Assembly (NCBI GenBank): GCA_045611845.1
Contig: JAZKXZ010000025.1
Span: 124,001-188,000 of the forward strand
Source of the DNA: Enterocola sp045611845
GTDB taxonomy: Bacteria; Bacteroidota; Bacteroidia; Bacteroidales; Paludibacteraceae
Direction: 5' to 3'
DNA length: 64,000 nt
This document shows, piece by piece, positions 1-10,700 of this stretch. The stretch's first letter is position 1. Each line of letters begins with the position of its first letter. The notes beneath the pieces are model-generated. The model did no database searches and was not told the DNA's origin. It saw only the letters and a list, made by a program, of their open reading frames with translations. A program made the translations under genes and the position numbers.

Positions 1-108
1 AATCAAACCCGAAAATCTTATGAAATAAAGATTTATTTTAGCGGTATCTTCGTCGTTGCTTAAAAGTTAATCTTTTTCATTTTAAGTTGTTGATAAGTTT
101 TCGGTGTA

Positions 109-116
109 CAAAAGTA
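109..116 (-). promoter_or_regulatory. Possible leftward promoter -7 element (TACTTTTG)
   Basis: The minus strand reads TACTTTTG, matching the Bacteroidota -7 consensus TAnnTTTG, and points out of the window to the left. No good -33 TTTG lies at the expected distance. A transcript from here would include a six-codon ORF (MKKINF, stop) at about 61-81. The gene served would lie outside the window, so this is tentative. Confidence 0.35.
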
Positions 117-198
117 ATATTTTTAGAAAAAGTAATGTGGATTTAACAAATATTTAATATTTTAGCAGAACCAAAATCAACCGAAAAAATCAAATATT

Positions 199-825
199 AT
201 GAAAAAGAATAAATTAATTCTATGGCTAGTTTTAGCTATGTCTTTATTGTTTCCAACTACTTTGTGGGCACAAGAAACAGGCGCAGAGTCTGCGGCTCAA
301 TCCACTACTACAACTACTAAAAAGCAAAGTTTCTTCAAACTTAGTAACCTTACCTACGGCGGTAACTTTGGGTTTCACCTAGATTCTCATCAGTTCAATG
401 TGCTTCTTATGCCGGAGGTTGGTTATAGGCTTTTTCCACGTTGGAAAATATCTGTGGCTCCACTTTATAGCTACTATGGTTATATAAATAGCACATACGA
501 TGCAGGTGAACATACATTAGGCGTGAGGGTTGGTACCACATTTGATATTTTAAATGGAACACGTTTCCCAAAATTCAATGTGTTTGTTTATGCTGGTTAT
601 CAATACGAACACCACTGGACTTCTGATTATTACTTCGATGAATATGATGCAAACTATTTCGATATAGGTTTAGGTGCAAAATATAGAATTAGCTACAATG
701 CAAATGCCTATCTGTTAGTATCTTGGCACGCATTTTCTGAGGCGCGCTCAGGTGGCTTTAGAGTAGATACAGGTTGGTTTACAGACCCAATTCCAAGTAT
801 AACCTTCGGTGTAGAAATCAATTAA
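199..825 (+). CDS. Outer-membrane beta-barrel protein, function unknown
   Basis: A 208-aa protein with a clear signal peptide (residues 1 to about 25, cut after LWAQ). A short Ser/Thr-rich linker follows, and then alternating aromatic and glycine-rich strands typical of a small 8- to 10-stranded outer-membrane barrel (for example GGNFGFHLD, PEVGYRLFPRW, VFVYAGYQYEHH, DIGLGAKYRIS). The protein ends in a hydrophobic beta strand (ITFGVEIN), as expected for BAM-assembled proteins. I do not recognise a specific family. It stands alone: a terminator-like hairpin follows directly and the next gene has its own promoter. The barrel call is inferred from composition and strand pattern only. Confidence 0.7.
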   Translation: MKKNKLILWLVLAMSLLFPTTLWAQETGAESAAQSTTTTTKKQSFFKLSNLTYGGNFGFHLDSHQFNVLLMPEVGYRLFPRWKISVAPLYSYYGYINSTYDAGEHTLGVRVGTTFDILNGTRFPKFNVFVYAGYQYEHHWTSDYYFDEYDANYFDIGLGAKYRISYNANAYLLVSWHAFSEARSGGFRVDTGWFTDPIPSITFGVEIN

Positions 826-834
826 AGTCAAACC

Positions 835-865
835 TTGAATAACTATTTTTATTCAACTCTTTTTT
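835..865 (+). terminator. Rho-independent terminator
   Basis: A perfect 8-bp inverted repeat (TTGAATAA at 835-842, TTATTCAA at 849-856) with a 6-nt loop is followed by CTCTTTTTT. It lies just after the stop codon of the barrel protein gene. Confidence 0.65.
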
Positions 866-879
866 GGTGCGATTTTTTT

Positions 880-914
880 AATTTCGTAAATTACGTAACG
901 TGATTTACGAAATT
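880..914. repeat. 12-bp inverted repeat upstream of the AAA ATPase gene
   Basis: AATTTCGTAAAT (880-891) is matched exactly by its reverse complement at 903-914, with an 11-bp spacer. Its left arm overlaps the first copy of a 17-bp direct repeat (885-901). It lies about 13 bp upstream of the -33 box of the ATPase promoter, so it is a plausible operator. Confidence 0.7.
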
Positions 915-980
915 TGTTTTTGTATATTTGGAAACTTAAATTTTAATTCTTATTTTTGCGATACGTAAATTACGTAACGT
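885..980 (+). repeat. Two 17-bp direct repeats flanking the AAA ATPase promoter
   Basis: CGTAAATTACGTAACGT occurs exactly at 885-901 and 964-980. Each copy holds the palindrome TTACGTAA. The first lies upstream of the promoter and the second starts at the predicted transcription start, so the two copies bracket the promoter at 927-958. A binding site for a regulator, or for the ATPase itself, is an inference. Confidence 0.75.
927..958 (+). promoter_or_regulatory. Promoter of the AAA ATPase / zinc-ribbon pair
   Basis: TTTG at 927-930 is separated by 20 nt from TATTTTTG at 951-958, matching the Bacteroidota sigma-ABfr consensus. The start of transcription would fall at about 964, inside the second 17-bp repeat. 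Confidence 0.7.
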
Positions 981-992
981 AAAATGTGAAAT

Positions 993-2117
993 ATGAGAAC
1001 TAACAACCCTTTTTTAATTTCGGGTTATCATAGCCCAGAGTTTTTCTGTGATAGAAAACAAGAAACTAAAACTATAATAGATGCACTTTACAATGGTAGA
1101 AATGTAACTCTTATAGCACCTCGTCGTATGGGTAAGACAGGTTTGATTCTTCACTCTTTTTATAATATCAAGAAAGAAGATTCAGATGTTGTTACTCTTT
1201 ACATGGATATTCTTTCTACGCAAACTCTAGGTGATTTTGTTAAACTTTTTGCAGAAACGGTTTTAGGTAAATTAGATTCAGTTCCACAAAAGGCGCTTTC
1301 ACGTATAGGTTCGTTTATACGTAGTATTCGTCCTGTTTTTACATTTGATGAACTAACAGGACTACCTCAAGCGTCGATAGATATTAATTCGGCAAACGAA
1401 GAAAGTACTCTTAAAGAGGTTTTCAATTATTTGGCTTCTTCCGAGAAACGTTGTTATATTGCGATAGACGAATTTCAGCAAATTACTGAGTATCCAGAGA
1501 AAGGAGTAGAAGCGCTTCTTCGTTCGTATATTCAATTTTTGCCAAATGTGAACTTTATTTTTGCAGGAAGTAAAAAGCGGCTGATGCAAAAAATGTTTAC
1601 ATCTTCTACAAGACCTTTTTATCAGAGTACCCAAATTCTTAATATAGCAGAGATAGAAAAGGGAGAATATGCACGTTTTGCAATTGATAATTTTGCGAAA
1701 AAAGGAATCAAATTACATTTTGAGGTGTTCAGTGCTATTTATGATAGATTTGAAGGTCATACATGGTATGTGCAAAGTATACTAAATAGGCTTTATGGTT
1801 ATGGTGAAGATGTTGCGCTTGATTTAATGGAATTTGCAATAAATCAGATAGTTGCAGAGAATTCTTACTCCTATATAGACTTGTTGAATTCTTATACAGC
1901 AAGTAATGTTCGTTTGATAGAAGCTGTAGCGAGCGAAGGTTGTGTAAAAGAAATTTATGCAGGTGAATTTATTGCTAAGTATAAACTTCAAGGGGCAAGT
2001 AGTGTGAGCGCTTCGCTTTCTAAATTAGAGGAAAATGAAATAATCTATAAAACAGAAAATGGTTATATCATTTACGACAGATTTATGTCGGAATGGCTTA
2101 GAACACGTAAAAAATAA
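993..2117 (+). CDS. AAA ATPase of the Bacteroidota archaeal-ATPase-like family
   Basis: A 374-aa P-loop ATPase. It has a Walker A motif (APRRMGKT, residues 42-49), a Walker B motif (CYIAIDEFQQ, about 154-163), a sensor-like FAGSKKRLMQ segment near 190-200, and a C-terminal region that looks like a winged helix (SSVSASLSKLEENEIIYKTENGYIIYD). The opening FLISGYHSPEFFCDRKQE and the PRRMGKT loop are typical of a family abundant in Bacteroidota and related to archaeal ATPases; its function is not established. A zinc-ribbon gene follows after 5 nt. The promoter is bracketed by 17-bp repeats, a feature shared in form with the second ATPase at 32364-33710. Confidence 0.85.
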   Translation: MRTNNPFLISGYHSPEFFCDRKQETKTIIDALYNGRNVTLIAPRRMGKTGLILHSFYNIKKEDSDVVTLYMDILSTQTLGDFVKLFAETVLGKLDSVPQKALSRIGSFIRSIRPVFTFDELTGLPQASIDINSANEESTLKEVFNYLASSEKRCYIAIDEFQQITEYPEKGVEALLRSYIQFLPNVNFIFAGSKKRLMQKMFTSSTRPFYQSTQILNIAEIEKGEYARFAIDNFAKKGIKLHFEVFSAIYDRFEGHTWYVQSILNRLYGYGEDVALDLMEFAINQIVAENSYSYIDLLNSYTASNVRLIEAVASEGCVKEIYAGEFIAKYKLQGASSVSASLSKLEENEIIYKTENGYIIYDRFMSEWLRTRKK

Positions 2118-2122
2118 ATTTT

Positions 2123-2437
2123 ATGTTTGAAGAAAAAGAATTAAAGGCTCCATACGGAGCGCGCCCAGTATATAAAACTCCAATGCTTAACAGTTTAATT
2201 AAGCGTGCGGAAGATAGTACTGCCACTTGCAAAGTGTGTGGAGTGTCGCTTGCTGGCAGAATAATGCAATCTACTCAATACACCTGCGACCATTGCGGCC
2301 GTCGCTTCGATATGTGCCGTGATTGTGGTGTAACAGTGTTTTGTCCAAACTGTGGAGGATGGCTTCTGAATAGTTGGGAATTAGAGGGTAAATGGATAGA
2401 GAAGAAATTGCATAAGCCACACCATCATTGCCACTAA
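2123..2437 (+). CDS. Small zinc-ribbon protein
   Basis: A 104-aa soluble protein with four CxxC pairs (C36/C39, C55/C58, C65/C68, C74/C77) and a His/Cys-rich end (HHHCH). This is enough ligand for two zinc sites, as in double zinc-ribbon proteins. There is no signal peptide or membrane segment. It starts 5 nt after the AAA ATPase stop and has no promoter of its own, so the two are likely co-transcribed. Whether it is a functional partner of the ATPase is unknown. I recognise no named family. Confidence 0.75.
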   Translation: MFEEKELKAPYGARPVYKTPMLNSLIKRAEDSTATCKVCGVSLAGRIMQSTQYTCDHCGRRFDMCRDCGVTVFCPNCGGWLLNSWELEGKWIEKKLHKPHHHCH

Positions 2438-2442
2438 ACCAA

Positions 2443-2480
2443 GTTAGGAGTTAGGAGTTAGGAGTTAGGAGTTAGGAGTT
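2443..2480 (+). repeat. GTTAGGA heptamer tandem repeat, five copies
   Basis: Five exact tandem copies of GTTAGGA run from 2443 to 2477, followed by GTT. A related four-copy array occurs at 16691-16721. The unit contains GAGTTAG across the copy boundary, which is the exact complement of CTAACTC at 2488-2494, just before a run of ten T. Confidence 0.9.
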
Positions 2481-2504
2481 GTGTCTTCTAACTCTTTTTT
2501 TTTT
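2462..2504 (+). terminator. Terminator whose 5' arm is the heptamer repeat
   Basis: GAGTTAG (for example 2462-2468; other registers are available in the array) can pair with CTAACTC at 2488-2494, directly before a T10 tract at 2495-2504. It follows the zinc-ribbon gene. Confidence 0.5.
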
Positions 2505-2519
2505 ATTTCTTTTCAATCG

Positions 2520-2551
2520 TTTGCATATATAGTTAAAAATATGTAAATTTG
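2520..2551 (+). promoter_or_regulatory. Promoter of the surface-protein locus
   Basis: TTTG at 2520-2523, a 20-nt spacer and TAAATTTG at 2544-2551 match the Bacteroidota consensus. It lies about 47 nt upstream of the ATG at 2599 and could drive all three genes to 11162. Confidence 0.7.
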
Positions 2552-2598
2552 CCCGATAAACCCTCTATGTAGTTAAAGTATATAAATAAACATTAAAT

Positions 2599-4692
2599 AT
2601 GAGAAAGTTAATACTATTTTTATCACTTGTTTTTTGCTCAATGTGTATGTTTGCACAAGCTGTCTGTGAGGTAAATACAACCTTCACAGATGTTAAGTAT
2701 GAGCAAACTGCAGACAACGTTATTGCACTAAGTTGGAAGTATTCAGATGTGGAAAGAAATGACATTTTCCGCGTTTATCGCTACGAAAAAACTGATGGTG
2801 AATGGTCTAATGCAATACTTCTTAGAACAATTCTAGCTACAGATCCATGTGAATATGAAGACTATCCAGAGGGTCAAGTGCCAACCGTTCCAGAGAAAAA
2901 GAATCCTACAGCGGAAACTCTTTACACAAGTTCAATCTATGGTTTGGATTTAACAGGTAATATTACTTATGCGTTTGCTGTTGAGTTTCAAAGAACATTA
3001 CCTACGGGTGTAGATTTAATTTATCGCGTGTACATACAACAAGATGGAGAAAGTTTTAAACCAGCAACATCTTTTGAATGTGCCACCGAGTATACTTACA
3101 CATACGGTCTAAAATGGCAAAATCCTGCTCTTACAGATGAAAAATCACAATCTGTTACTTTAAATTGGCAACCTTATGCTGCTACAGGTGATTATTTGTA
3201 CACAGTATTTGGGGTGAAACACGACAAAGTGTTTGAAACTACAAAAGAAACATCTGCTACTGTCAATCACTTAGAGTCTGGTATTGATCCTGAAACAGGC
3301 AAGAAAATTTCTCACGATTTTCAAGTGCGTGTGTACGATGAAAATGGTAAATATTTAGCAACTACACCAATTATTTCGTATACGCCAGAACCAGTAGTGT
3401 GTTTAACTTTCCCAGAAGTAAGTGCTTCTAGCAATACAGTTATACTTACTATTTTAGGATATGGTGATAATTTCGATGTTCAAGCTAAATCTTACAAATT
3501 GACAAATGGTGATGAAACAGTTGAATGTCAGTCTATTACAAATGGTGAATTTACATTCAAATTTGCTACTATAGATTACACTCAACCATTTAGGCTGGAA
3601 ACCACACGTAAAGTGGATGGTATGGGTGAAGTAAAAGCAGTGGGTATATTTGAGTTAAACTCAGATGGAACATTGAAAACTCAATATTGCGACATTATTT
3701 TTGATTTACATGTAACTCACGTTACACAACATACAGTGAAACTTGAATGGGCAGACCCAGGTTTTGAGCCTACAAATGCAATACTTCAATATCAAGTAAA
3801 AGGAGATGCTAATATTGAACAAACTATAAAATTAGCAAATCCTAAAGCAAATGTCTACGATTTGGGTGGTTTGGAACACTCTACTGAGTATGAATTTACA
3901 CTTAAACTGTCTGACCAATACAATAACCAAGCAAAAGCAACTGCAACAACTACTACTAAAGTAGGTAGTATTTGTGGTATGGAAGGTACTACTAGTGGTT
4001 CTACTGCTTTAGGATGTGGTGGTGGTACTTTCTTAATGAAATACGACTTAGAGTTTTATACAATTAAAAACAAAAATGGTAATCCAAGTGTGGTTGTGCG
4101 TTTTAGACCATTAGGTACAGAACAATTAAACGAGGTAAAATTATATGCAACATCAGAAAAAGACTTTCTAAGTGACATAGCACGTATCACAACTCAAAGT
4201 ATGTCGAAAGGTGAAGATGGTTGGTATTCTACTACTCTAGAAAAAATGGGTTGGATATCATTCTTAAAAACCAATATTAAAGATGGTGATAATATACGTT
4301 TCTCTGTGAGTGTAAAACATAATGATGGATGTAGCGGCGCAATCTATAGTAATACCTATTTCACTAAGTTTGTTTCATACAAAGTAGGTACAGGTTGTCA
4401 AGACGACGCCATCTTCTCTATCATCAAATTTGAAAAGATATATGAAAAGCAATCTGAGTTTACACTACAAACCAATGGTCGTATGGCTGCTGTGGGCGTG
4501 TTTACAGAAGATGGATATTTAGGAGGAGAAAGTTTTGATTTGAATAAACGTGTTTTCTATAATAATTTCGACGATGCTCCATCTAAGTTTACCTTAGATA
4601 TTTCAGACTACGAAGTGGGTGTTTACTATATGCACATTCACGACGTGTATGGAGAAGCTGGCGAACTTAAATATTTATGGGCTATTTATTAA
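2599..4692 (+). CDS. Secreted fibronectin type III-like surface protein
   Basis: A 697-aa protein with a signal peptide (residues 1 to about 19, ending MCMFAQ). At least three fibronectin III-like segments can be seen by their pattern: about 28-160 (IALSWKYSDVERNDIFRVYR), about 170-265 (SVTLNWQPYAATGDYLYTV) and about 370-455 (TVKLEWADPGFEP, then LEHSTEYEFTLKLSDQ). The C-terminal 90 residues end in strands like LDISDYEVGVYYMHIHD, which may be a diverged T9SS sorting domain, but the match is weak. It is followed after 16 nt by the giant T9SS cargo and likely shares its transcript. A role in adhesion or binding is an inference from domain type. Confidence 0.75.
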   Translation: MRKLILFLSLVFCSMCMFAQAVCEVNTTFTDVKYEQTADNVIALSWKYSDVERNDIFRVYRYEKTDGEWSNAILLRTILATDPCEYEDYPEGQVPTVPEKKNPTAETLYTSSIYGLDLTGNITYAFAVEFQRTLPTGVDLIYRVYIQQDGESFKPATSFECATEYTYTYGLKWQNPALTDEKSQSVTLNWQPYAATGDYLYTVFGVKHDKVFETTKETSATVNHLESGIDPETGKKISHDFQVRVYDENGKYLATTPIISYTPEPVVCLTFPEVSASSNTVILTILGYGDNFDVQAKSYKLTNGDETVECQSITNGEFTFKFATIDYTQPFRLETTRKVDGMGEVKAVGIFELNSDGTLKTQYCDIIFDLHVTHVTQHTVKLEWADPGFEPTNAILQYQVKGDANIEQTIKLANPKANVYDLGGLEHSTEYEFTLKLSDQYNNQAKATATTTTKVGSICGMEGTTSGSTALGCGGGTFLMKYDLEFYTIKNKNGNPSVVVRFRPLGTEQLNEVKLYATSEKDFLSDIARITTQSMSKGEDGWYSTTLEKMGWISFLKTNIKDGDNIRFSVSVKHNDGCSGAIYSNTYFTKFVSYKVGTGCQDDAIFSIIKFEKIYEKQSEFTLQTNGRMAAVGVFTEDGYLGGESFDLNKRVFYNNFDDAPSKFTLDISDYEVGVYYMHIHDVYGEAGELKYLWAIY

Positions 4693-4693
4693 T

Positions 4694-4700
4694 AGGAGGT
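4694..4700 (+). promoter_or_regulatory. Strong Shine-Dalgarno site AGGAGGT before the 2005-aa gene
   Basis: AGGAGGT ends 8 nt before the ATG at 4709. Full-length SD sites are rare in Bacteroidota, and I see no comparable one elsewhere in this window, so it supports this start and hints at high or special translation. Confidence 0.6.
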
Positions 4701-4708
4701 AGAAGATT

Positions 4709-7700
4709 ATGAAAGCAAAATTATATAAAATATTCAGTGTTTTAGCAGTATTCTTTTTCTGCCTAACGACCTTCACTGCAGGAGCAGTAAACCTGTCTGG
4801 TGGTGAGGTATTGTATCTAAAACCAAATAGTAATTGGAAGCAGGCAAGTGCTCGTTTTGCTATTTGTTTGTGTAATGGATCTACTGGCGAAAAATGGGTT
4901 AGTATGACGAAGGATGGTGATTATTATATAGCGACAGTGCCATCTGGTGATTACAAAAATGTGATTTTCTGTCGTATGAATCCAAGTAACCAGAATAATA
5001 ATTGGGGTAACAAATGGAATCAAACAGGTGACTTAGTATACGATGGTTGTAGAGATTTATATACAATAAAAGAAGGGACTTGGGGTGATGGCGAATGGAG
5101 CTCTTATGATCAATCTATAAAAATATTAGGTGTAGGAGAAGGAGATGCAGCTTGGAATTGGGAAAATGGTTTAACTATGACTTCTCATACTGGAAGTGAA
5201 GTTAAGTATATGTGCTTGGAAGTTGCTGATAATGAATCAATAAAGGTTGTAAAGTATAAGTGCGATTACTATGGCAATGGATGTGTAAAGGATGGTTCTG
5301 TAGCACATACTTATGACACGGATGGTAATATAGTACTAACTAAAGGTGTATATGATTTATATTTTGATACAAGTTCCAATAAACTTTACATTGGTAATGC
5401 AATTCCAACCAAATACCTTGTAATGGGTATTGATGGCGATTGGACTACCGGTATTGAAATGGTAAAGAATAAAAATAAAGATAATGAGTATATGCTGATT
5501 GGTCAGTGTATAAATAAATCAAAGGATGCTATCAAGTTTGTAAAAGAGTATTCTTGTGAAGCTAGAGAATATTTTAATTCAATAGATTCAGAAACTAAAG
5601 TGTCATATACAACTAAGAATGGAAATATTGTTTTAGAAAATGGAGTATATGATTTTTATTTCGATATAAAAGATAATGATACTTATATTGGTTATTCTAC
5701 ACCTAATGAAGCTTATCTTGTGGGTTTAGGTGAAGATAAGGTGATGACTTATAATAGCAATAGAAACCAATATGAACTAAAAGATGTTGCAGTAAAATCT
5801 ACAGACAAAGTAAAAGCAAAACTTGTATATGACTGTGGGAATGTAGAATATGTAACGTTAGATACACAATATTCTTGTGGTACTGTGAATTCTACAGCTG
5901 ATGGCCTTACATTTAAAAAAGATGGTAACTACGACTTTTATTTCAAATTAGACAATTATCAGTTCTATGTAGAAGCGAATGCTGCTAATAAAACAAAATA
6001 CTACTTAATGGGTGTGAACACCGATTGGGATAATGGTATAGAGTTAGTTGAAAATCCTGACAACGGCAGTGAATGGATGGCATTAGGTGTAGAAATTAAT
6101 GCAGAAAGAGATGCTGTTCAGATTGTAACCAAAGACTTATGTTGGGAAAATGATGCATTCTGCAATAATGTAAAGTATTCTACAACAGTACCATATTATT
6201 TATCAAATGATGAACATAAAAATATTATTTTAGAAACTGGTACATACGATTTCTACTTTAACCCAACCGAAAATAAGGTTCACATCGAAGGTGAAGTTAA
6301 GAAAGCAGTAACTGTATATCTAGATATAAACGGTAAGGATTGGAACAATGGACGTGTTGCTCTATATTACTACAAAGATGAAGTAACTCGTTGGGTTTCT
6401 GCAATAGCTTGCGATGGAGATAATAATATATATTATGCACAAATACCTCGTGGTTTCGACACTTATATTTGGGTAAAACTTAAAAAAGATACAGATAATA
6501 GTTGGGATAATAAAGAAAAGACAGAAGATCAAACTGTTAATATTAAACTAAATTCACGACAAAATTTAGCGACATTAACAGATGATAAAGATGGAGAATG
6601 GCATTTAAATGTAGAGCTTTCTGAATACGAAGGCTATTGCAAACAAGAATTCCCAATAGAGATAAAACTCCTAGATGGGCCTGTGCAAGATGGCGCTGCT
6701 TGGAAACTTGATGCACAAGTAGTAGGAGAAGTAGGTGCACAAATTGAAGAATACGGTTTCTTTATAAATAGATCTTTAGATGAAGGTGGTGCATTTGTTA
6801 CAGAAAACTTAAATGCTGGTAAAGTATCTGCTGAGATATCAGCTGAAAATGAAAAAATATTTGAAGGCAAAGCTTCTTACAACTTACTTCCAGGTTACTG
6901 GCATGGTTATCGTGCATACGTAAAAGTAAATGGTGAATATAGCCTTTCTACCACCACAAAATGGTTCTATGTAGAAAATACTTGTTCAGAATACAAATAT
7001 GAAACCATAGGAGACTCTGTTTTAGTACATATCAACTCAAATGTGGTTGCAGACCCTTGCAACTTTGTATTCAACTCATTTGAACAAGCATTTGCAGTGT
7101 TAAGGGGAGTAGATGCAATATGTGATTCAGAAACTAAACAATATGAGTTACTAACTGAAGACGTTATCACACTGGAAAAACCAGTGATAATGTTGGTACA
7201 CTTTGCTGCTGAGCCATATAGAGGCTCTGAAGAAGTTGGTGTATCTGGTGGTCACATCAACGATGCTCCAGCAATCTTCTTCCGCAATATCAATATGAAT
7301 GGCGAAGGTGCACCACTAATTGTGCGCACAGCAGACCCTAACGGCAACCGTGCGGTAATTGTTCACCCTGTTATTCGTCGTAGTACAAATATTACACTAG
7401 ACAACTTAGATATTATTAGTGATGCTGCGCTTCGCGACAATGCTATCGATATCGACAATGGTCAAGGTGAAAACAACTTAGAAGGTCTGAATAAAGACTT
7501 CAACATAGTTCCACTTTCAGAAATAGACCATAAAATCACCCTTAAAAACTCTCAATACATTTCATACGGTAGAAACTGTATTCACGTGGTAGGTATCAAG
7601 GGTCTTCATGTAGAAAATAACGAATTCTATACAAAATATGATTTCACTGCCAATAGAAGTGAGGGTGCAGACGTTATCGACTGGGGTGGTACAATCAAGT

Positions 7701-10700
7701 TTATCAATGTAACAGACGTAAAATTCCTACGTAACAACTCAGAAGGTACTCTTGCTACATCATTCTTCCTACAAGGTTGCCAACGCATTCTACTTATGAA
7801 CAACGTGTTCTGGAACGACAATGCTGTGGCAGTGCCAGATGTGGCATCTGAAGGTAGGTCTGTGGCAAATGTGCGTTTAGTAAGTTATACAGTAAATATA
7901 GCTGACGCTGAAAAATTCCCAATAAAGAATATTGGTATCTATTACAACACCTTCTTTATTAAGAATAATGACCTAGGTGCTGGTAGCTATCACAATTTTG
8001 ACTTCTTCCGCTTAGGAGGTAAAGAGCAACCTGTTGGTGATACCAATAAAGCATTCTATGACCCAGAAACTATTCGTTTCCAATACAACAACTGTTATTC
8101 ATACGACGAAGATATTACAGGTAACAATGATGATGCCACAAATACTCAAACATTCTATCTTCAAGGTATAGGCAAGAGCACAGATTGGTGTCAATGCTTT
8201 GTTTACAACAACTTCTGGAGTAAATATGATGAGGCTAATGAAAAGACATCATCTAACTTTGAGTTAGGTAAATATTGTACAGGTGAGTACGAATCATACA
8301 ACCTTTACGCTAGTGTAGATGAACAAGTATGTAACACAGACCCTGAGCAACCAGGTGCTTTGGTTGTGAAAGGTGATGCTTGGAATATTGGTACTATGAT
8401 TACCGAAGAAGAGGACGTTTCAAAGCAAGGAGCTCACCTTATCTTCAACGATAGACTAAATCCAGACAATGGTGTAAACTCTATTCGTCCACAAATGGCT
8501 GTGGATAATAGCAACGAAGCTTTATCTCCATATGACAAAATCTATCTAGAACCAGGTACAATCAACCTATTTACATCGCCTATTGTTGGTTCTCAAACCA
8601 CTGACGTACATATTACATCAATTAAGCTTACAGCAAATTCTGTTGTAAATTTGAGTATAGTAGATAAGAATGACAACCCTCTATCTGATGGCAGATTTGC
8701 GATTACCAATGCAAGTGGAGAACCTATTTCATCTCTAACAACAGATGCAGAAGGTTCTTTAGATAACGAACCAGTTTATATCACATTTGTTCGTCCAGGA
8801 GATGATGAAGTAGATGAAGAAGCAGATATAACAACATACGAGGCATTCTTAATAATTGTGCCAGCAGAGTCTGCTTCTGCAGATGAACAACTTCTACTAC
8901 GTATTCCACTTCTTGGTCACCATAAGGCTAAAGTAGAATCTATTGGTGGTGCATGGACAGTGGGTGCATTCCAACAACGCGACCCTAAACCAGTAGATAA
9001 AATTATTTGGCATGGTCTTACAAGCGATGAATGGGACAACCGTAACAACTGGTATAAAGAAGACGGTACTCTAGTTACTTGCTTGGATGCTCTAACAGAA
9101 GACCTTACAGTAATTATACCTGCAAAAGACTCTGAAAAATATCTTACTCCTGTGCAAGGTGTGGTACAATACCCTATATTGCCAGAAATTGCATCAGAAG
9201 CAGATTTTGGAGAGAATAGACAAAATAAATGGCATGGTGAACAAGTAAATGCAGGTAACTCTGGCAAAGTAGCTAAGAAAATTGTAATGGAATATGGTGC
9301 TGCTTTAGTAGGTGTGGAAGAACTTGGCGAAGCAGTACGCTACACAGAAGTAGAGCAAGAGTTTGTTGCTCGCCGCAACGACTGGTTACTTGTAGGTACT
9401 GTGGTGAAACCATGGGATGTAGACGAAGAAGGTAATCAAATAACACGTAATGTGATTTCTAATGACTACTATCTATATCACTTGCCACATGTATACATGC
9501 ACGAGGCTAAGGTAGTGACAAACGATGAAAATGAGGTAACAGCAGAATGGCAAACTTCATTTGCAAACTTAGACGTGGAAGTGCCACAAGACAGAGCGTT
9601 TGCTATTCGTATACCAAACCAATATGGTCCTAAAAAATTCCCAGCTGAGGTATACAATAGAAGAGAAGACACAAACTATAACGCAAATGAGGCTATACGC
9701 TACACATTCACAGGTCGTTTCTATAATGAATCTAGTCTGCCAAAATATACAGTAACAGAAGGCGTTCCTGTTATTTTAACTAATACATATCCAGCAAATA
9801 TTGATGCTCAAAAATTACAAGCTGGTAAAGGCAATGGCGAAGGTTCTGTTCAATATTACGACTACAACAAAAAAGCATTTATTCCACTAGGTAGTGATGC
9901 TAAATCAATTATGTCGCAACATAGCTTTATATTCACTCCAAAAGCAGAACTAGACATTCTAAAAGTGGAAAGAGATTATTTCCAAACCACAGAAACTGGT
10001 CATAGAAGTGCATCTGTAGAAATTGAAGACTTTAGAGTAGAATTAATAAATAGAGCAGACAACACTGCAAGTGAAATCTATATTCGCTACGACGAACTTA
10101 AAGAAGATGCTATTGATTATGCAGTGGATGCTCCAAAAGTATTCAACAGTATGGAATCTACACTTGGCGACCTATACGTAATGCGTTACGATAGAAAATG
10201 GGCAGGTCTGTCAATTCCTACAATGTCTGAGCCAATACCACTAGGTGTAAAAGTAAGTACTGCAGACAAAGCATTTACATTCTCTCTAGGAGCATCTAAT
10301 ATAGAAGAAGATATTATCCTAGAAGATAGACAAACAGGTGTTCAATACAACCTTTCAAAAGGTGAAAACTACAGAGTAGAAGGTCTACAAGTAGGAAAAT
10401 GTGAAGGTCGTTTCTATCTGATGTTATCTGAAAATGAGGAAGAAGAACTTCCAGAAGATGGAGATGAAATTACTACCGAAGCAGAAGATACAGAATCTCT
10501 AGCAAACGGTATCGATATCTTCACTCAAGAAAATTCAATAGTAGTTTCTTGTAATTCAGAAATAGAACTAATGCAAGTAGTTGTTTCTGACGTGGCTGGT
10601 CGCCACCAAGTATACAACGTTTCTGGTCAATACGTGAAACTAGACCTTCCAGTAAGCACTGGTGTTTACACAATAAGTGTAATAGGAGACAAAGCAACAA

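Noticed and set aside
2443..2480. CRISPR-like array
   Set aside because: The units are 7 bp with no spacers, and no cas gene is present; it is a simple tandem repeat.
8917..9267. 116-codon minus-strand ORF inside the giant gene
   Set aside because: It is antisense to a strongly supported coding region and has no start region or known motif.
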